NCBI GenBank assembly: GCA_004794655.1
Contig: SMMW01000559.1
Coordinates: forward strand, 2,542,001-2,606,000
Direction: 5' to 3'
DNA from: Marisa cornuarietis
Taxonomy: Eukaryota > Mollusca > Gastropoda > Architaenioglossa > Ampullariidae
Length of the DNA stretch: 64,000 nucleotides
A program made the translations under genes and the position numbers. The notes beneath the pieces were generated by a model. That model was not told the DNA's origin. It ran no database searches and saw nothing but the letters and a program-made list of their open reading frames with translations. How positions within the stretch are numbered: position 1 is the first letter of the stretch; each line of letters opens with the position of its first letter. Below, piece after piece: positions 35,120 to 48,859 of the stretch.

Positions 35120-36282
35120 AAGCGGACGAGCCTGTACAGAGGGCGAAGTCTTCCTCCCTTCCCCTCTGTTCTCCCCTTCCCCACAGCTGTGACACAGGCC
35201 CTCTGCCAGCTCCCCCCTTCCTTAGCTTCTGCCCAAATAGCTGCGGCAGTGAGCTGTGCCTTGTCTTTAAACATCACTACTTCTCGACAAGTCGACTGGC
35301 AAGACCTAAAGAAAGTTAATTAAAGTAGTAGAGGGGATGCAAGAAAAAAAGAAAATAAATAAATAAATGCAACGACGGCAATGAATAAGAAAGAAAAATG
35401 CAAAGGAATACATTTGGTTTAGGGTCTGGGCAACAGTCGATGCTCCATTCAATTCATTCAATTAGTGGTGTGTGTGTGTGTGTCTTAAAAAATGGACAGC
35501 CTCAAAGTTAGTAAGGTGACTTTACAAGCCCCGGCTCTTTTTTTTTAATCTTTTTAATCGATAGGGGTAGGGGCGTCCCAAAATATCTATATCACTGGCT
35601 TCATTAAAGGCAGTTCATTAACTGCGCCCCACTCCCCTCTGTTCAATGGGATCGTTCTCGATACCTCTGTTGAAGCACCCCATTTCTATAACTCAAGACT
35701 TCTGATATGTCATCTCCACACTCCACAAATCACACGTGCAACTGCTCTTAATGAGCAGTCGCACAGGAGCTGGAAAACTCCTCCGAATGCCCCATAAATT
35801 CAAGAATAACCGGTCTTGTCGCACTTTCATTCAAAATAAATAATTCAGGAGGTCACTCAATGAATTTGCTGCATCATTGCAATGTTCTATAATAGTTTAA
35901 TCTTCGACAAGAGCAGAGGACTTTGTATTATCTCTCCCCACCCCAACACCCTACCAAACAAAATTAAAACAAGCTAAACTAATCAAGCACAGCCGCGGGA
36001 CAAAAAAAGATTACCTATTGTGCAATATGAATGTCACCACACTCATTTCATAGCCCCCACCCAGCAATAATTGCTACCACGGTGTAGGCCGAATGAGCCT
36101 TCAGCTGCTGGTTTCACTCCTTCCTTCCTCATATCAAATTTAAGCCGAGTTTTGTATTTGGATGAAGTGTTGCTGAAATCCGCTCCAACGTTTATTACCT
36201 CCCTTACCCGTGAGTACATGACCGCAGTAAGGAGTATTGTTCAGTTGTTTTTTTTTAATATATTACTGCCATAAGCCAACCA

Positions 36283-36332
<50 letters not shown>

Positions 36333-37639
36333 AGATATACTGTATATAAAGATAGGAATGTGAGTGAATATGTCTGTATTATACCCTGAATATCTCAATA
36401 CCCTCTAGAGGGTGACAGACTAACAAAGAATGTTTAATCTTGAATCTTGACAGGCACTGATCTGTAGGAAACTGTGAACTCAAAAGAACTGACAATTAGG
36501 AATCTTCATGATATGTTGATATGTTGACCACACTGTTCAAAACGTTCGTTTGGCGTTTTTGACTTTTCTGAAATAAATTTTCAGAAGAAACCAAAATAAT
36601 CAGCCGAGTGGGACGGGCTTTGTTAGTTTGAATGCTTGCATGAAACGTTGACTTTTTATTTGACAAAGTATTGGTGCTTTAAATGTTTGAATGAGCCGCT
36701 GAAAGTGAGATGGTTTGGAAACTTTTCCCTCTTTCTAAAGGCGATTTCGCACTACGAGGGGTTAATAAGGTGAGAGGAAAACAAAGTACCCTGCGAACAA
36801 GTGTCACATTCAGACAAGCGAGTGTTAGCCACTGCACTAAGGACATTCCATGAGCCGCTGTACATGTACTTAAATATTATTAATATTTTCTGACATGTTC
36901 AACAACTTTGGTAAAGACGATGATGTAAGGATCGTCATTGTCCGCCACAGACATAGAATCCTCGTAATGGGATTTGAGCCTAAATTTGTTTATACATGCG
37001 GGGGAGATCATTGTATGTCTGTGATAAGGGCCTACCACTCTGTGTACTTCTGTATACAAGGTCTACCACCCGTTTGATGAAACCCCATTAGCTTATTGGC
37101 AGTTCAGTTGTATTGCTCTTATTGTTTAATCCTCCTGATATTTATTTTGCGTTAATTTGAAAAGAAAAGATAAAAAGAGACCGAGAAAAAGATCTTATTT
37201 TAGTTTTAAACTAAGCACAGGAGTTCACATGGAGTCCGCTGGCACATCTTTGTCTTTTGTTTGAAATATCACGTGCAGCGCAGTTACTGTAAAGCTTATA
37301 AAATGCTATTTAAAGAAAAACAAAATATATATATATATATATGTATATCACACATGAAAAATTATTCAAAAAGACGAAAATGGGAAAACGGAGACGGATC
37401 TGGAGCAGGGAACATATGGAGTTGGTTGAGGTATATTATGATCATTGATGTGTATTTCTATTTTCTTTGAGATTAGGGTGAATAAATTATGCATTGTGTT
37501 ATAGAGTATCGTGTTAAGTGGTTCAGATTGGTAATCCTCCCTCGTTGCCCCCCCCCCCATGTATATTTGTATACACACACATCCTCTCTCATTGCCCCCC
37601 CTCTCTCTCTATATATATATATATATACAGGCCATATAT
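35120..37639. other. gene-free stretch
   Basis: No gene is recognised. Contains short (GT)n at 35466-35482, (GT)n(GA)n at 36284-36329, (AT)n near 37326-37342, and a family-2 SINE listed separately. ORFs of 60-70 codons have no domain. Confidence 0.5.
36705..36845 (-). mobile_element. SINE (family 2), tRNA-like head and conserved 3' segment
   Basis: On the minus strand the head reads TTAGTGCAGTGGCTAACACTC. It is followed by GACACTTGTTCGCAGGGTAC, GTTTTCCTCTCACC and TAGTGCGAAATCGCCTTTAG. The same order occurs at 43560-43695 (minus), and its 3' segment occurs at 58913-58974 and near 57455-57500 (plus). Confidence 0.6.
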
Positions 37640-37960
37640 TCAGTCTATCATTGATTTACGATTCCATTCTATGGGATTCTAGTGGAGCTTCGATGAGGCC
37701 TCTTGTAAGCATTCAAAGGAGAACAATCCAATGGGTGCTACTCAAACCAAAAATAGGGTACATTGATTTCCTGTCCCTAGGGGTCCAGTCACTGATACGC
37801 AGAGTGAAATTCAATAAAAGTTTGTTTATAACATACTAACAGATAGAATGTCCTCTAGGCTATCTACACTATTTTCCACCAAAAATTCAAGAGGATTACT
37901 AAAACTCAATACACCAATACTTATACAATATGTAATGTCTTCATTTCTAGAACATTCCTG
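37640..37960 (+). pseudogene. possible LINE reverse transcriptase C-terminal relic
   Basis: One frame reads YDSILWDSSGASMRPLVSIQ and then RRTIQWVLLKPK, reminiscent of the Y.I.VWG......L..IQ.R..R.I region near the C-terminus of non-LTR reverse transcriptases. The frame breaks after about 37839. Based on a short motif only. Confidence 0.35.
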
Positions 37961-38121
37961 TAAAATATGATATTTATACATATGATGCAAAGCTCTTTCC
38001 GGTTGTGTGTAGTGTTTTACAGTAATGTACTGCATTTTATTACGTATTCCCCTTGCTAGGGCTAGATGAAAATAAAATTTTGGTAATGTTATCACCCTTG
38101 CGAATAAAGATTTGTTATTTG

Positions 38122-38123
<2 letters not shown>

Positions 38124-38186
<63 letters not shown>
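38124..38186. repeat. (CA)n microsatellite
   Basis: Perfect CA array. Confidence 0.96.
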
Positions 38187-38189
<3 letters not shown>

Positions 38190-40320
38190 TTATTCTCTTT
38201 CTTTAATTCCCTTCCTGCACTTAATGGGAAGGTGTCCAGAAAGCTTCCGTTACATTTTTCGTTTTAAAGATGACCATTTGTTTTACTGACATAAAGGGTT
38301 AACCTTTTTGTGATGCGCAGCTGATTATAAAGTGGGTTGCACTAGTTTGCTGACAAGTTTTTGCTTAGACTTAACAGATTCATTTTTCAAGGTTCAATTT
38401 TCATGCCGTTCAACTCATTTTAAAGTGACTTCCCAAGAATATGAGATAAAAACGCATTTCGCGCATTTCAGTGTTGGGGAAAGGGTGAACGATTTAAAAT
38501 AATTATATCGTTTGATTCCCAGTCAGAAGAGGTTTGCACCTCATTGTAGTTTAGTGAGATTTGTTCAGGCGGTACATTCGTGCCGAGGGAAACCCAGACA
38601 TCTTTGCTCTGCCCCCCCCCACACCCACACCCCCTGCTGCAGGCCGCCAGCAAGGAAAACGGTTTTGGCAGACAACAACAGCGTCTACCGACTCAAGCAG
38701 CCCTTCAGTCGAGGTCAAACGTGCGGTGACCTCGGCCAAATCCTGAGTATGGTCGCCAGCTCGCCGCAGGACAGAAAGATCCGAAGAGTTAGTGGACAGC
38801 TGGTAACTACTTAGTATGTATAGCTGGCAGGACAGTCACTAACTACTCAGTGAGAACGATTTTGAAGAATTATGCATGCATGTGAACGTCACCCCAAATT
38901 ATGGGTTTGACCTCTTCCGGTTTTGATGTTAGCTCATTGCTTGTTGTGATTGTTACCAAGCATGTCAAATATTGCTGTCAGTCAAGACAGTAGTTTTATT
39001 TTGAACAGTGCACTTTTTTTCTTGCTATTTTTACAGCTTGTGTCACAGTTATCCCTGTATTGTTCGACAAGTGTTCGTACACTTAATGACGACCTAACCA
39101 ATGAAGTTTTGAATTTAAAAAAATTTAAATCATTTTTGTGTATAATGCAAATTGCACAAAATGCGCCATTATTGCCACCAGTCTTAGCAAAAACCAATAC
39201 CGACAAAGCAAAATTAAATACTCTTAAACATTCGTCACTCCGTTCTAAACTGCTATACATCCATGCTTTATTAATAAACATGAAGAGGAAGATATGTTAA
39301 AGTGGAGATTAAATACCTTTCACATAAACACGACAGGAAGTCAGTTTTTGAGTACAGGGATAAAATTTAAGTACGTTTTAATCCTCTATCATTTTTATTA
39401 ACTGTCAAACTACAGAAAAAATTATCTTAACCAGAACAAAGTAAAAAGCAAGCGAAATAGAATCACAAACGAGACTTTACACAAACCGGAAGTTTCTAAC
39501 ACGATAATTTTATGCGCATATCTCTCGCGCACATAATTACCGGAAACGTCCATAGCTGGTGGAATATTCGCTAACTATTTAGTATAGATGGAGTGACATC
39601 CGCTAATTACCTGGGAGACAAAGGGACGCGATGGAGACTGAAATATCGTTATCTGTTCAGATAGGAATGGGAAATGTTTATTGAAGTGAGGTGTATGAAG
39701 GTGTTGCAATATAAATACAAATACAAAGCATCTTTATGAATCCTTTTCAATAAATTATTTATGTCCCAATGTTATTATTAAATAATACATCAGACATTAC
39801 ATGATACAGAGGTGTTGTTCTGCACACTACTAGTGCTGCGGATAGATAATTATGGCATCACTGTCATGCATCTGAAGATCATTTTGCTTTTATCTTACCT
39901 TTTCCTTCATCATCATCACCGCCACCACCACCACCACCATGACCACTACTTTAGCTCTGATATTGCGATATTGCCACCACCTCTCTGCATCGTTCATAAT
40001 TTTCTTTCATTCTCCATGATGCTCTGAATGACTGGTAGTCCATTATTGGGCGAGGTGTGCCCATTTCCTCTTTTGTCTGTGTGACTCAATGATGGTAACA
40101 ACCTGAGCTTTAGTTCTTGGAAATAATCCTGCCAACAAGTACTTTATTAGTTTTTGCCAGAAAATCCTACCCTCATTAAACCCGAACAGGGGGATACTGG
40201 TGACAGTTTAGATTTCCTCCCATTCAGCATTCGGCTGGAAATATCACCTGGACGCTTTAACACTCTAAAACACTTTCCAGCTTCTTCAAAATTACGTCCC
40301 CCCTCTTTTTTTTAGAAGTG
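38187..40320. other. gene-free stretch
   Basis: No gene is recognised. An open frame at 38950-39300 (116 codons, hydrophobic start) has no recognisable motif and a mirror open frame on the other strand. A CAT/CAC-rich patch lies at 39907-39940. Confidence 0.5.
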
Positions 40321-41020
<700 letters not shown>

Positions 41021-41320
41021 ATATCCTGCCTAATTAAATGATATCAAGCGTTGAATCAGCGCGCAAACAAGCCGGCCGTTTCTCCCATTGATCAGCAGGG
41101 CACGTCTTGGACCAATCAATGGCCAGCGCTACGCAGCGGGCGCCCTCTGGTGATGGCCGACGGAAAAGTAGATGTAATTGATTCCAGTCTACAAACACCA
41201 GGACACAGCAATCCCGCGCCAAATTCGCTTAGCGACAACACTAACTGCTGATCAACGATTACGCAGGTCGACGCTTCGCTAATCGCCGGCCATCTTCGAG
41301 AAAAAAAAGGGGGAATTAAG
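41021..41320. promoter_or_regulatory. candidate conserved noncoding block
   Basis: Non-repetitive with clustered homeodomain/PBC-type cores: CCTAATTAAATGATATC at 41029-41045, CATTGATCAG near 41088, ACCAATCAATGGCC near 41110, GTAATTGATTCC near 41174 and GCTAATCGCC near 41278. TAATTAAATGA is shared with the intron 1 block. No coding signature. Function is inference. Confidence 0.4.
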
Positions 41321-41664
41321 GGGAATATTGCCAGCGCTGCCGTATTCCCGGAGCTGGAGCTGCCTGCATGTCACCTTATCTCCTGTAGGATGGATTCACT
41401 TTCTCTCTCCAGTTTGTTCTGTGTTGGATACTGCGTTTGATGATGCGCTGGGTGAATATGGTTGAAAATGTGGGCGAGTGCACGTGCGTGCGTACGCGCG
41501 AGCATGCATTCAAGAAATCAATGCTTGAATTTCAGACCTCGGTTTGTGTGCGTTTGAAATGTCTGTATATTAGAGAAATGAAGTGCACGGTTAAGATGCA
41601 TATTAAAACGTAATAACACACACACACACACAGAGTTACACGCGCGCGTGCACACAGGGGAGAC

Positions 41665-41697
<33 letters not shown>

Positions 41698-41943
41698 AAA
41701 CGAACGAAAGAAAGAAAGAGAACGAACGAACAAAAGAAAGAAAGAGAACAAACGAACAAAAGAAAGAAAGAAAGAAAGAGAACAAACGAAAGAAAGAAAG
41801 AAAGAAAACAAATGAACGAAAGAAAGAAAGAAAGAGAACGAACGAACAAACGAAAGAAAGAAAACAAATGAAAGAAAGCAAGAAAGAAAGAAAACGAAAG
41901 AAAGAAAGAAAGAAAGAAAGAAAACAAATGAAAGAAAGAAAGA
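41665..41943. repeat. (AAAG)n-rich purine tract with AACG/AACA variants
   Basis: About 280 bp of almost pure purine on the plus strand, built from AAAG units broken by AACGAACG and AACAAACG blocks. This gives a higher-order pattern of roughly 30-50 bp. Confidence 0.93.
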
Positions 41944-42189
41944 GTGTTGTCGTCTATTGAGCATAAAAGACAGCAACACCGTTGTGGCTATCAGTAATCA
42001 ACACTAACAAGCTTAGGGGGAAAGTGAAGAGAGACGCAGTGCGTAGGTGAGCTGTAGTCACCGTGCACCACCTTTTGTTAGCATCCACCTCTCGATCCCC
42101 GGCGAAAAGACACTTCGCCGCCGTGCAATCGGCAAATATTTAACTGCCTTTAAGCCTCCCCACCCCACCCTACCCCACCCCTACAACCG

Positions 42190-42370
42190 TCACTCGCGAA
42201 GGCCGACCTCGTCAATGCAATCCGAGGCCGCCACCCGATGTCGACGACAAAGAGGCAGCTGATGTTTGCAGTAGCCCCGCCAAAGCGAGGACTAAGATTA
42301 GGCTCCTGCTTGGCGATGGGCGAGATAAATCAGAGTTAGTTAAACTGTGCATTGCCAGCGACTCACAAGA
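42190..42370. promoter_or_regulatory. candidate conserved noncoding block
   Basis: Non-repetitive, CpG-containing, with GACAAAGAGGCAGCTG (SOX-like plus E-box), CTAAGATTAGGCTCC and GAGATAAATCAGAG. Weak evidence, texture only. Confidence 0.25.
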
Positions 42371-45300
42371 GCTTGTTGGTGAGAAGTGCTGAATCAACAA
42401 TCATTATTTCAATCAATGTTTTCTGTACCGACAGGGATGAAGGATATTTTATTTGTTTGCTTTTCAATCTGCTCAACCTACGTAAGAGTGAAAAAAGGTG
42501 TAAACCCTTTTTATCGCCTTTTAACTCCGACGTCGATCAGATTCAAGCGATGATAAGTTATCGCGATAAACGGGTGGGTGGGTGGGGATGTAGGTGGGTG
42601 GGTGGGTGAATGGGAGTTATAGCAAACTCGTGCAAGGGATGGAAAGTTTGTTGCAATTTTTCTTTAGAGGAAAAAAAATGTTAGCTGAAAGTGAAATACA
42701 TAAAAGTCTCAAACTAGGCAACATCTGTAAGAGGCTGTCAAACAGTTCGTATGGCATGTGCTCCGTAAAAGCATGGAAAACGAAGTCCGTTTTTAACATA
42801 TTCCTGCTTCGTCTATTTTTTTTTAACTTTTCAGCTTTCAGTCGAGGCTGAGCATGTCTAGAGCACGTTAAACTTATTGCTTAATGAGTTGTATGCTTCG
42901 TATTAGAGTATAAACTTTATTTTTTTTAACTCGCTTTCTTATGGGCACTTGGTAGTACAGTTTTTTTGAAGGACCTTTCGGCAGGCCTAAATAGAAAGAC
43001 TTACAACCCTGAAACTGACGAAAATTGTTCTTACTGGCATTTCAGTTATTAACGATAGGGTTGCTAGACTGGAAAATTTCTTCGGCTATCATACAAGAGG
43101 CACTTGAATTCCGGGAAACAACTTTCGGGAAAAGAGATTACGGTACTAAATAAGCAACGGCAAAAAAGTATATTCAGATGGTTTTTTTATTTTTGTGGCA
43201 GGTCCGAACAATGAGTAGACTATCACTGGTTGGAGGCCTGCTCGAGCCTGTTGCTGGAATTCTCTTCCGCCTTCTCCAACTACCTGTCTAGCAGCGTTCC
43301 AGAAAAACAAAAAAACAAACAAACAAAACAAAAACAATATAACTAGAAGTCGTAGCCAGTTAGAATATTAGCGGGGAAGGGGCGCGGGAGGACTCAGGGT
43401 CTGGTGGTTAGTGCATAGGTCACCAGTCAAGTTCACCTGTGCCTGGAAAACTCCCTTTGGCAGCCACCTATAAGTGGTTCACTGTGTCTAGATCACGGTT
43501 TACTGAAGGTGAAGCCCAACCCTCTCTTCTTTCTGCCTGGTTGGTTGGAGGGTTTATTTACTAGGAAAGTGCTTCCACCTTGCGGCGATTTCGCACTATA
43601 GGTGCAAAGGTAGAGGGGGAGGAAACCGGAGTACCCTGAGAAAACCCCCGGCACCCAGCCCTGCGAACAGGTGTCCCATACAGAAGTGTCCTTCCTCCAC
43701 GTTTACTCTTGCTTCTCATTTTGTACTGAATGAATGTGATAAAAATGAAAAGTATCTTTGCATGATATGTCGGTAATAATGTCATGTACATGTTCAATAT
43801 TGTGGTTATTGAATTAAAAAAAGAAAGTGTCCAGAGACGAGATCTGAACCCTAAGCTGCTCACTGCAGTGGTGTTCTTTCTGCCTCCTCCCACTTTAACC
43901 GATAAGGTGCTCCTTTCCGTTGTGCTGAAAGGATGGAGTTTTCCAGGGAGAGACGAGACTCAAAACAGCGACCTGCATACCACCAGTCTACGGCCACCAC
44001 CCCCTTCCAGCATCCTCCAAACAGTCTACCGAGAAAAGTAGAATCATAGTACTTTCCTTATTCCATCCAATGTAGTCCACCTCCCACCTTTGCCACCCAC
44101 CCCATTAGGAGATCAGGTCGCCTGTGATCGATCCATGTCTAAAGCCTTCACTGTTTTAACTATATTTCTAGCATCCTTAAATACGCTGGTTATCAAACTG
44201 GGCTGCGCTTTGCCCAGGCTCCGTGTTCAAAAGGAACTCTTTGCGGCCACTACCGAGAGCGGTCTGGCACACAACAGACACCTTGTTATGCCAACACTCT
44301 TCTGCAGTCCCGGAGGTGAAGCCTCGCAAAGTGCATCGTCGTTTCGAATATGTCTCCCTTTTTTCTGTTTTGTTTGTTTTCCTTTTTGGTTTGTTTGTCG
44401 TGAAAAGTAAAAGGTCCACCCCTCTCTCCATGTGCAGAGGCACATAGCAAGCCCAGTAAGGTAATTATCCTAAATAGCTCTTATAGAACTCTAAAACATC
44501 CCTCTGTTTGCTGGAGAATTTCTTTATCAGAAAGCTAGCAGCAAAGCAAATACTCACAAAACGCAATCAAAGAATGTCCTGCATTTTGCTTAAAATTAAG
44601 TTAGTGATGCAGCGGAATCCTATGTTTCTGAGGAGGCTTTATTACAAAATAAAAACCATGTTTTCCTAAGCGGCCTGCTGTGTTTGCCGGTAACTTTTCC
44701 TTTCGCAAAATACTGTTTTCAGCGTAAGCACTTCAGACACCGGAAGTGGGGTACGCGATTGCGGTTCTTATTCCAAGTTTCTGTTGCTGTCTCTCGTTCT
44801 CTTCCTCCCTCTGCGACGAAGAGGCTTTATGGCGAAGACGACCGCCCATTGTTTTCCCCCAGGCAGGGGACTTAAACAATGTGCGTCAAGTATGTTGCTT
44901 AACTATTTACTTGGCGAAACCAGTGTGTGGAGCTGAACGTGTCCGGCGAGTGGAGAGCTAGGTTATCTGGGTGCTGGGGAAACACAACGCACGCTCCCGG
45001 AAGTTCGCCTCCTTTTTCAACGACCGGATAATTTGCATCTGGGAGAAGGCAAGGAAAGACGCCGTCGATGTTGTGGCTAGAGTTATCTTCTCATGAGCGT
45101 CGCAGTTTGAGGTTAGAACAGCAACCATGCTCGCCTGCTTTCTCTGATAATACTGAGCCACAACTGCGACCTCCTTCTTGTACGGTTCCCTGCCCCTGAG
45201 CTGCCCTGGTAACCGGGGCAGATTTAATCGACAAAAATCAAGAAATATTTATGTTTGATTAACACCAAATGAATGTCAAACCCACATTTTGCTCCGATCC

Positions 45301-45419
45301 TGATATTTGACGTTCAGGAAATTGTATGATTAAATTTCTCGGCAAAATACCCCCACCCACCTCCTGCGCCTCCCCCTTTCCCTCTCTCCATAATCAAAGG
45401 GAGAGTCACACAATATCAG
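42371..45419. other. gene-free stretch
   Basis: No gene is recognised. Contains a GGGT-rich run near 42570-42608, a possible SINE near 43395-43555 (GGTCTGGTGGTTAGTGCATAGG head), the family-2 SINE copy listed separately, and C-rich patches. Short open frames only. Confidence 0.5.
43560..43695 (-). mobile_element. SINE (family 2), 5'-truncated
   Basis: On the minus strand: GGGACACCTGTTCGCAGGGC, GGGTTTTCTCAGGGTACTCC, GGTTTCCTCCCCC, then ATAGTGCGAAATCGCC and AGGTGGAAGCACTTTCC. The central GGGTACTCCGGTTTCCTCC is also seen, decayed, near 53275-53300. The 3' segment matches 58913-58974. Confidence 0.65.
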
Positions 45420-45700
45420 GTTCGTGATGCGCGCGCAGGCGGAAGTCAGTCGGTTTCCCCACCAAAAGCTGCCTGTTGTAAAACCGCTGTCACAGGAAAT
45501 TGGCGCCATGACTGGAGTGTTTGTTGAAGCATTACCGAACCGTTTGGAGCTTCATGTGCCTACAAGCAGGAAGATAAAGACAACGGCCGCTACAATGTCG
45601 TGCTGTGATCAATGGTCGCCACGACTAGAGCTGCATCGCCCCATCTTATTGAATTAACCCGCCACCTCCGCGAATGAGGCCCGCGCAGCTACGCTTCTTC
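45420..45700. promoter_or_regulatory. candidate conserved noncoding block
   Basis: Non-repetitive, with GGAAATTGGCGCCATGAC near 45495, GATAAAGACAACG near 45572, GTGATCAATGG near 45605 and TTATTGAATTAACCC near 45646. Texture-based call only. Confidence 0.3.
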
Positions 45701-47199
45701 CGATAGAGCGGGTACGCACGCAGTAACACACACACACACACACAAGTATCAGAAGAGTTGTCTGGGCTGTTCGTGGAGACAGGCATCGCTTTTTTTCCCC
45801 CTCTTTCTTTGTTTATCTGTCAAAATACTGCTTTCTCGAACGGTTTTCTCCCTTGTCTTCACTTGTAGGCTGTTGAAGGGGTTGCCAATAAAGACATTCT
45901 ACTTGGGGAACAATCCACTTTATTCACGCAAGCGGCGTCTTGAAGCACAGCGAGGCCTATAGTGGGCCGACCGGAACACATATTGGCACTGACCAATTTA
46001 TCACGGATGTCTATCTCTGGACTGCTTGCAGACAAATGTTCTGCGTTAACTTCTAGAACGAGGCCAATTGCCCTTATTTGCTTCCGGTTTAACTACCAAC
46101 ACGAAGAAGAAGGGCACAGGACGCGAGCTCTTGTGCTGACGAAGGCAGAAAACCTCAAGGTTTAAGGTCTTTGGTAGTTTCAGTTTATTGGCTGTAAATC
46201 GTGAGAATTGGAGGCCGACGACTTTTGCCAAAAAATGAAAGAAAGAGAAAGCAGCTAAGTTATAAACTTATGCCAAGCATACTGTTGACTTTTAAGAATT
46301 TTGTCATGGATCCCGATTGTTCGCCGAGACCTGGCAGCCTACAACTTCGCCAACTTCGGTCTCGGCAGACCGCTAACAGTCCGTGTACATACAACAGTTT
46401 CGTGATAATAGAGTTGAAAGCTATATTGCACGCCCCCTCGTTTACAGTGAAGGAAGAACTAAGACTCTTCTCCTGTCGCAAATATCTCCTCTTTGCACAA
46501 AACCACGTGACTGTTTGCAGCTTGGATTCTGTAAGTAAATCCGCTGCTGCTGCCGCCAGTGATGTTGACTGTCTTCGAGAGGTCAAAGGGTGTCAGCAGT
46601 GACAACATTTGGGGAAAGGGGTGGGTGGGTATGTGAGGCGGTGATGCAACAAGTGTTTGAGGCCGTGCTGCCGGCGGGCCAGTGGCGATCGCGCTGTGTT
46701 TGGTTGTCCGGCCTGCTGGCTGGCCCACACACGCTGTTCGTGTCCTACAGGAGAGAAGCCGGGGATTTAACAGGCGTAAGCATCCAAGTGCAGTGTTGCT
46801 GGAAAAAGACTGTTGGGGATTGTCTGCACAGAAGCAAAACTTAGAGGGTCAGGAGTTAAAAGTTTGGGTGATTGATTACAATTTGTCTTATACATTATTA
46901 TCCTCGCAGAATATAACATTATACAGCCACAGTAGAGGAAGAAACAATGACGATGTCATGACGACGATGATGATGATGACGATGATGAAAGAAGTCGAGG
47001 CAATTGTGTCGTGATGCAAGGTCCTGTCAAACACAGTAGCTTCAATCTGTGCTTTGGCTCCGGGTTTTGATCACTGACCGAGCGACCAGCAGTCAAAGGG
47101 CGTTGTAGGGTCATTGTCCACGGGTCATTGTGAGTCTTCGGTCGCTCAGACAATCGTTCTGGACGCCTGCAACACTCTCTGGGTAGTCTCGAGACTCTG
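45701..47199. other. gene-free stretch
   Basis: No gene is recognised. Contains a short (CA)n near 45727-45743, the inverted copy of the 10109-10290 repeat, and a (GAT)/(GAC) patch near 46951-46988. Confidence 0.5.
46270..46400 (-). repeat. interspersed repeat, copy 2 (inverted relative to 10109-10290)
   Basis: The reverse complement reads GGACTGTTAGCGGTCTGCCG, then GCGAAGTTGTAGGCTGCCAGG and ATTCTTAAAAGTCAACAG, aligning with the plus strand at 10137-10270. Confidence 0.6.
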
Positions 47200-47345
47200 A
47201 GATCAGAGCAAACAGACGCTAATTCGTCCTAATTAAATCCGTGTGATGATGATTGTAATTAACGGCTCGGGTCAACATTTGCCGCCGCCCCTGACATGGC
47301 CGCGTATTTGCCTATCAATTAGTTACGCCTGGCTGTTTCCTTTCA
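47200..47345. promoter_or_regulatory. candidate conserved noncoding block with four homeodomain-type cores
   Basis: Within 130 bp: GCTAATTCG near 47218, CCTAATTAAATCC at 47228-47240, TTGTAATTAACGG near 47253 and ATCAATTAGTTACG near 47314. These are separated by GC-rich unique sequence including GTCAACATTTGCCGCC. No coding signature. Function is inference. Confidence 0.4.
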
Positions 47346-48770
47346 AAGCCATTCTCTCTCTCTCCCCTCCCCTCCACACACATTTTCTCTCGTCACCCCC
47401 CTTTCCCCTCCACTTTCTCTTGGTCGCCTAAAACCTCTGTTTCTAAGCACCTGAAGATTTTTAGCTTTTAGCTTGAGTCACAACTAAACATACTGATCAG
47501 TAATTATAATAACAATAATTTACCGTCAGAAACTCTAACATTGTCACTGGACATTTCTTGTTGTCGGAACTCTCAACTCTCTCAAAACTTCACTCAATAC
47601 CTACCATAGCTCAGTATTCAGCTGACCGTGACAACAACTCGCCGAGGGTCTCTGTCAATAAGCGTCTGTCCCATCTTCTCTTCCCACGAGCGTCCTAAGA
47701 AAATCGCTAGGAGGGTATGGACAGAGGATGGTGATCGAAAGAAGTCTTGTGTAGTCACTCAGGCGAAGGTCGTTGGTCACTGTGGGTAGGCTCCTATGGC
47801 GGTGGACAGTCCCTCCTCGTCTGACGGGTGTTCGATCGTTTAATTTCTTCTATACTCTCTCCTCGCCACTACACCCTGCTTCCCTGCTTCTTCTCTTTCT
47901 CCTCTCTTCCCATCAATTCTGTTTCTCCCACCTACTCTTTCAGACCTCCCACCTTTTAACTTTTTTCTCCTCATCAACCATTTCTCTGCTTTCTGCTCCT
48001 CTTATCAGCTTTTCTTTAAAGTGCACTTAGGGAAACTGTTGAATGGACGTAATCACGAGGCAGGTGTCATCTATAAAGTTAGTGGTTCGTGTCAAAAGCC
48101 TGTGTGAACAATTTGTAATTTGTCATTTTGGAAATTGGAACGATGAATGAAACAAGAAATAAGAAGAAAGCAACCTAGCAGGATAAAGAGAAGAAAGAGG
48201 TTAAACGCCTTTCGCACGTTAAGTATATAAGTAGTCTGCTATTGCAGTTGTATACACCGGTCATCATCATCATTAGTCCTTGTGGCGTCTGGCACGTGAG
48301 GAGACAGCAAAGGACCTCCATCTGGTTCTGTCTGCTGCTGTTCTGGGGGCTGTCTCGAGTGATAAGCTTCTGTTCTTGAGGTTCTTTCTCGATGGATCGC
48401 CTCCACATCTCTTTGGGCCTCTGTTCCTCTTTCCCTGTGGTGTCCACCGATATTTATCAATAAAAGTCTTAAAGAGGAAGTCTTGCGAATGTTCAAGCCT
48501 CTCTAAACGATATATATATATATATATTTCGTTTTTTATATATAGTTTTCTTTTCTGGTCGTTGTGAGCAGCCCACTGACATTTGTAACAGGAAGAGAAA
48601 CGGATTCCTTGTCAAACGACTTTTGACTAACACGCTGATGGCTGAGATGTGACATAATTTCTCAGCATCGACTCCAGCTGTTCTTTGCATTTGCGAAGAG
48701 AACATTGATGACAGTGAAAAAAGAATAAAAAGAAAAAAATCATGATCGATACAACTCGTTATGAGCACGG

Positions 48771-48857
<87 letters not shown>

Positions 48858-48859
48858 TC
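48771..48859. repeat. (TTTC)n microsatellite
   Basis: Perfect pyrimidine tetranucleotide array of about 89 bp. Confidence 0.97.

Noticed and set aside
41518..41979. Phe/Leu/Ser-rich minus-strand frames up to 153 codons
   Set aside because: Translation of the (AAAG)n purine tract; hydrophobic appearance is an artefact.
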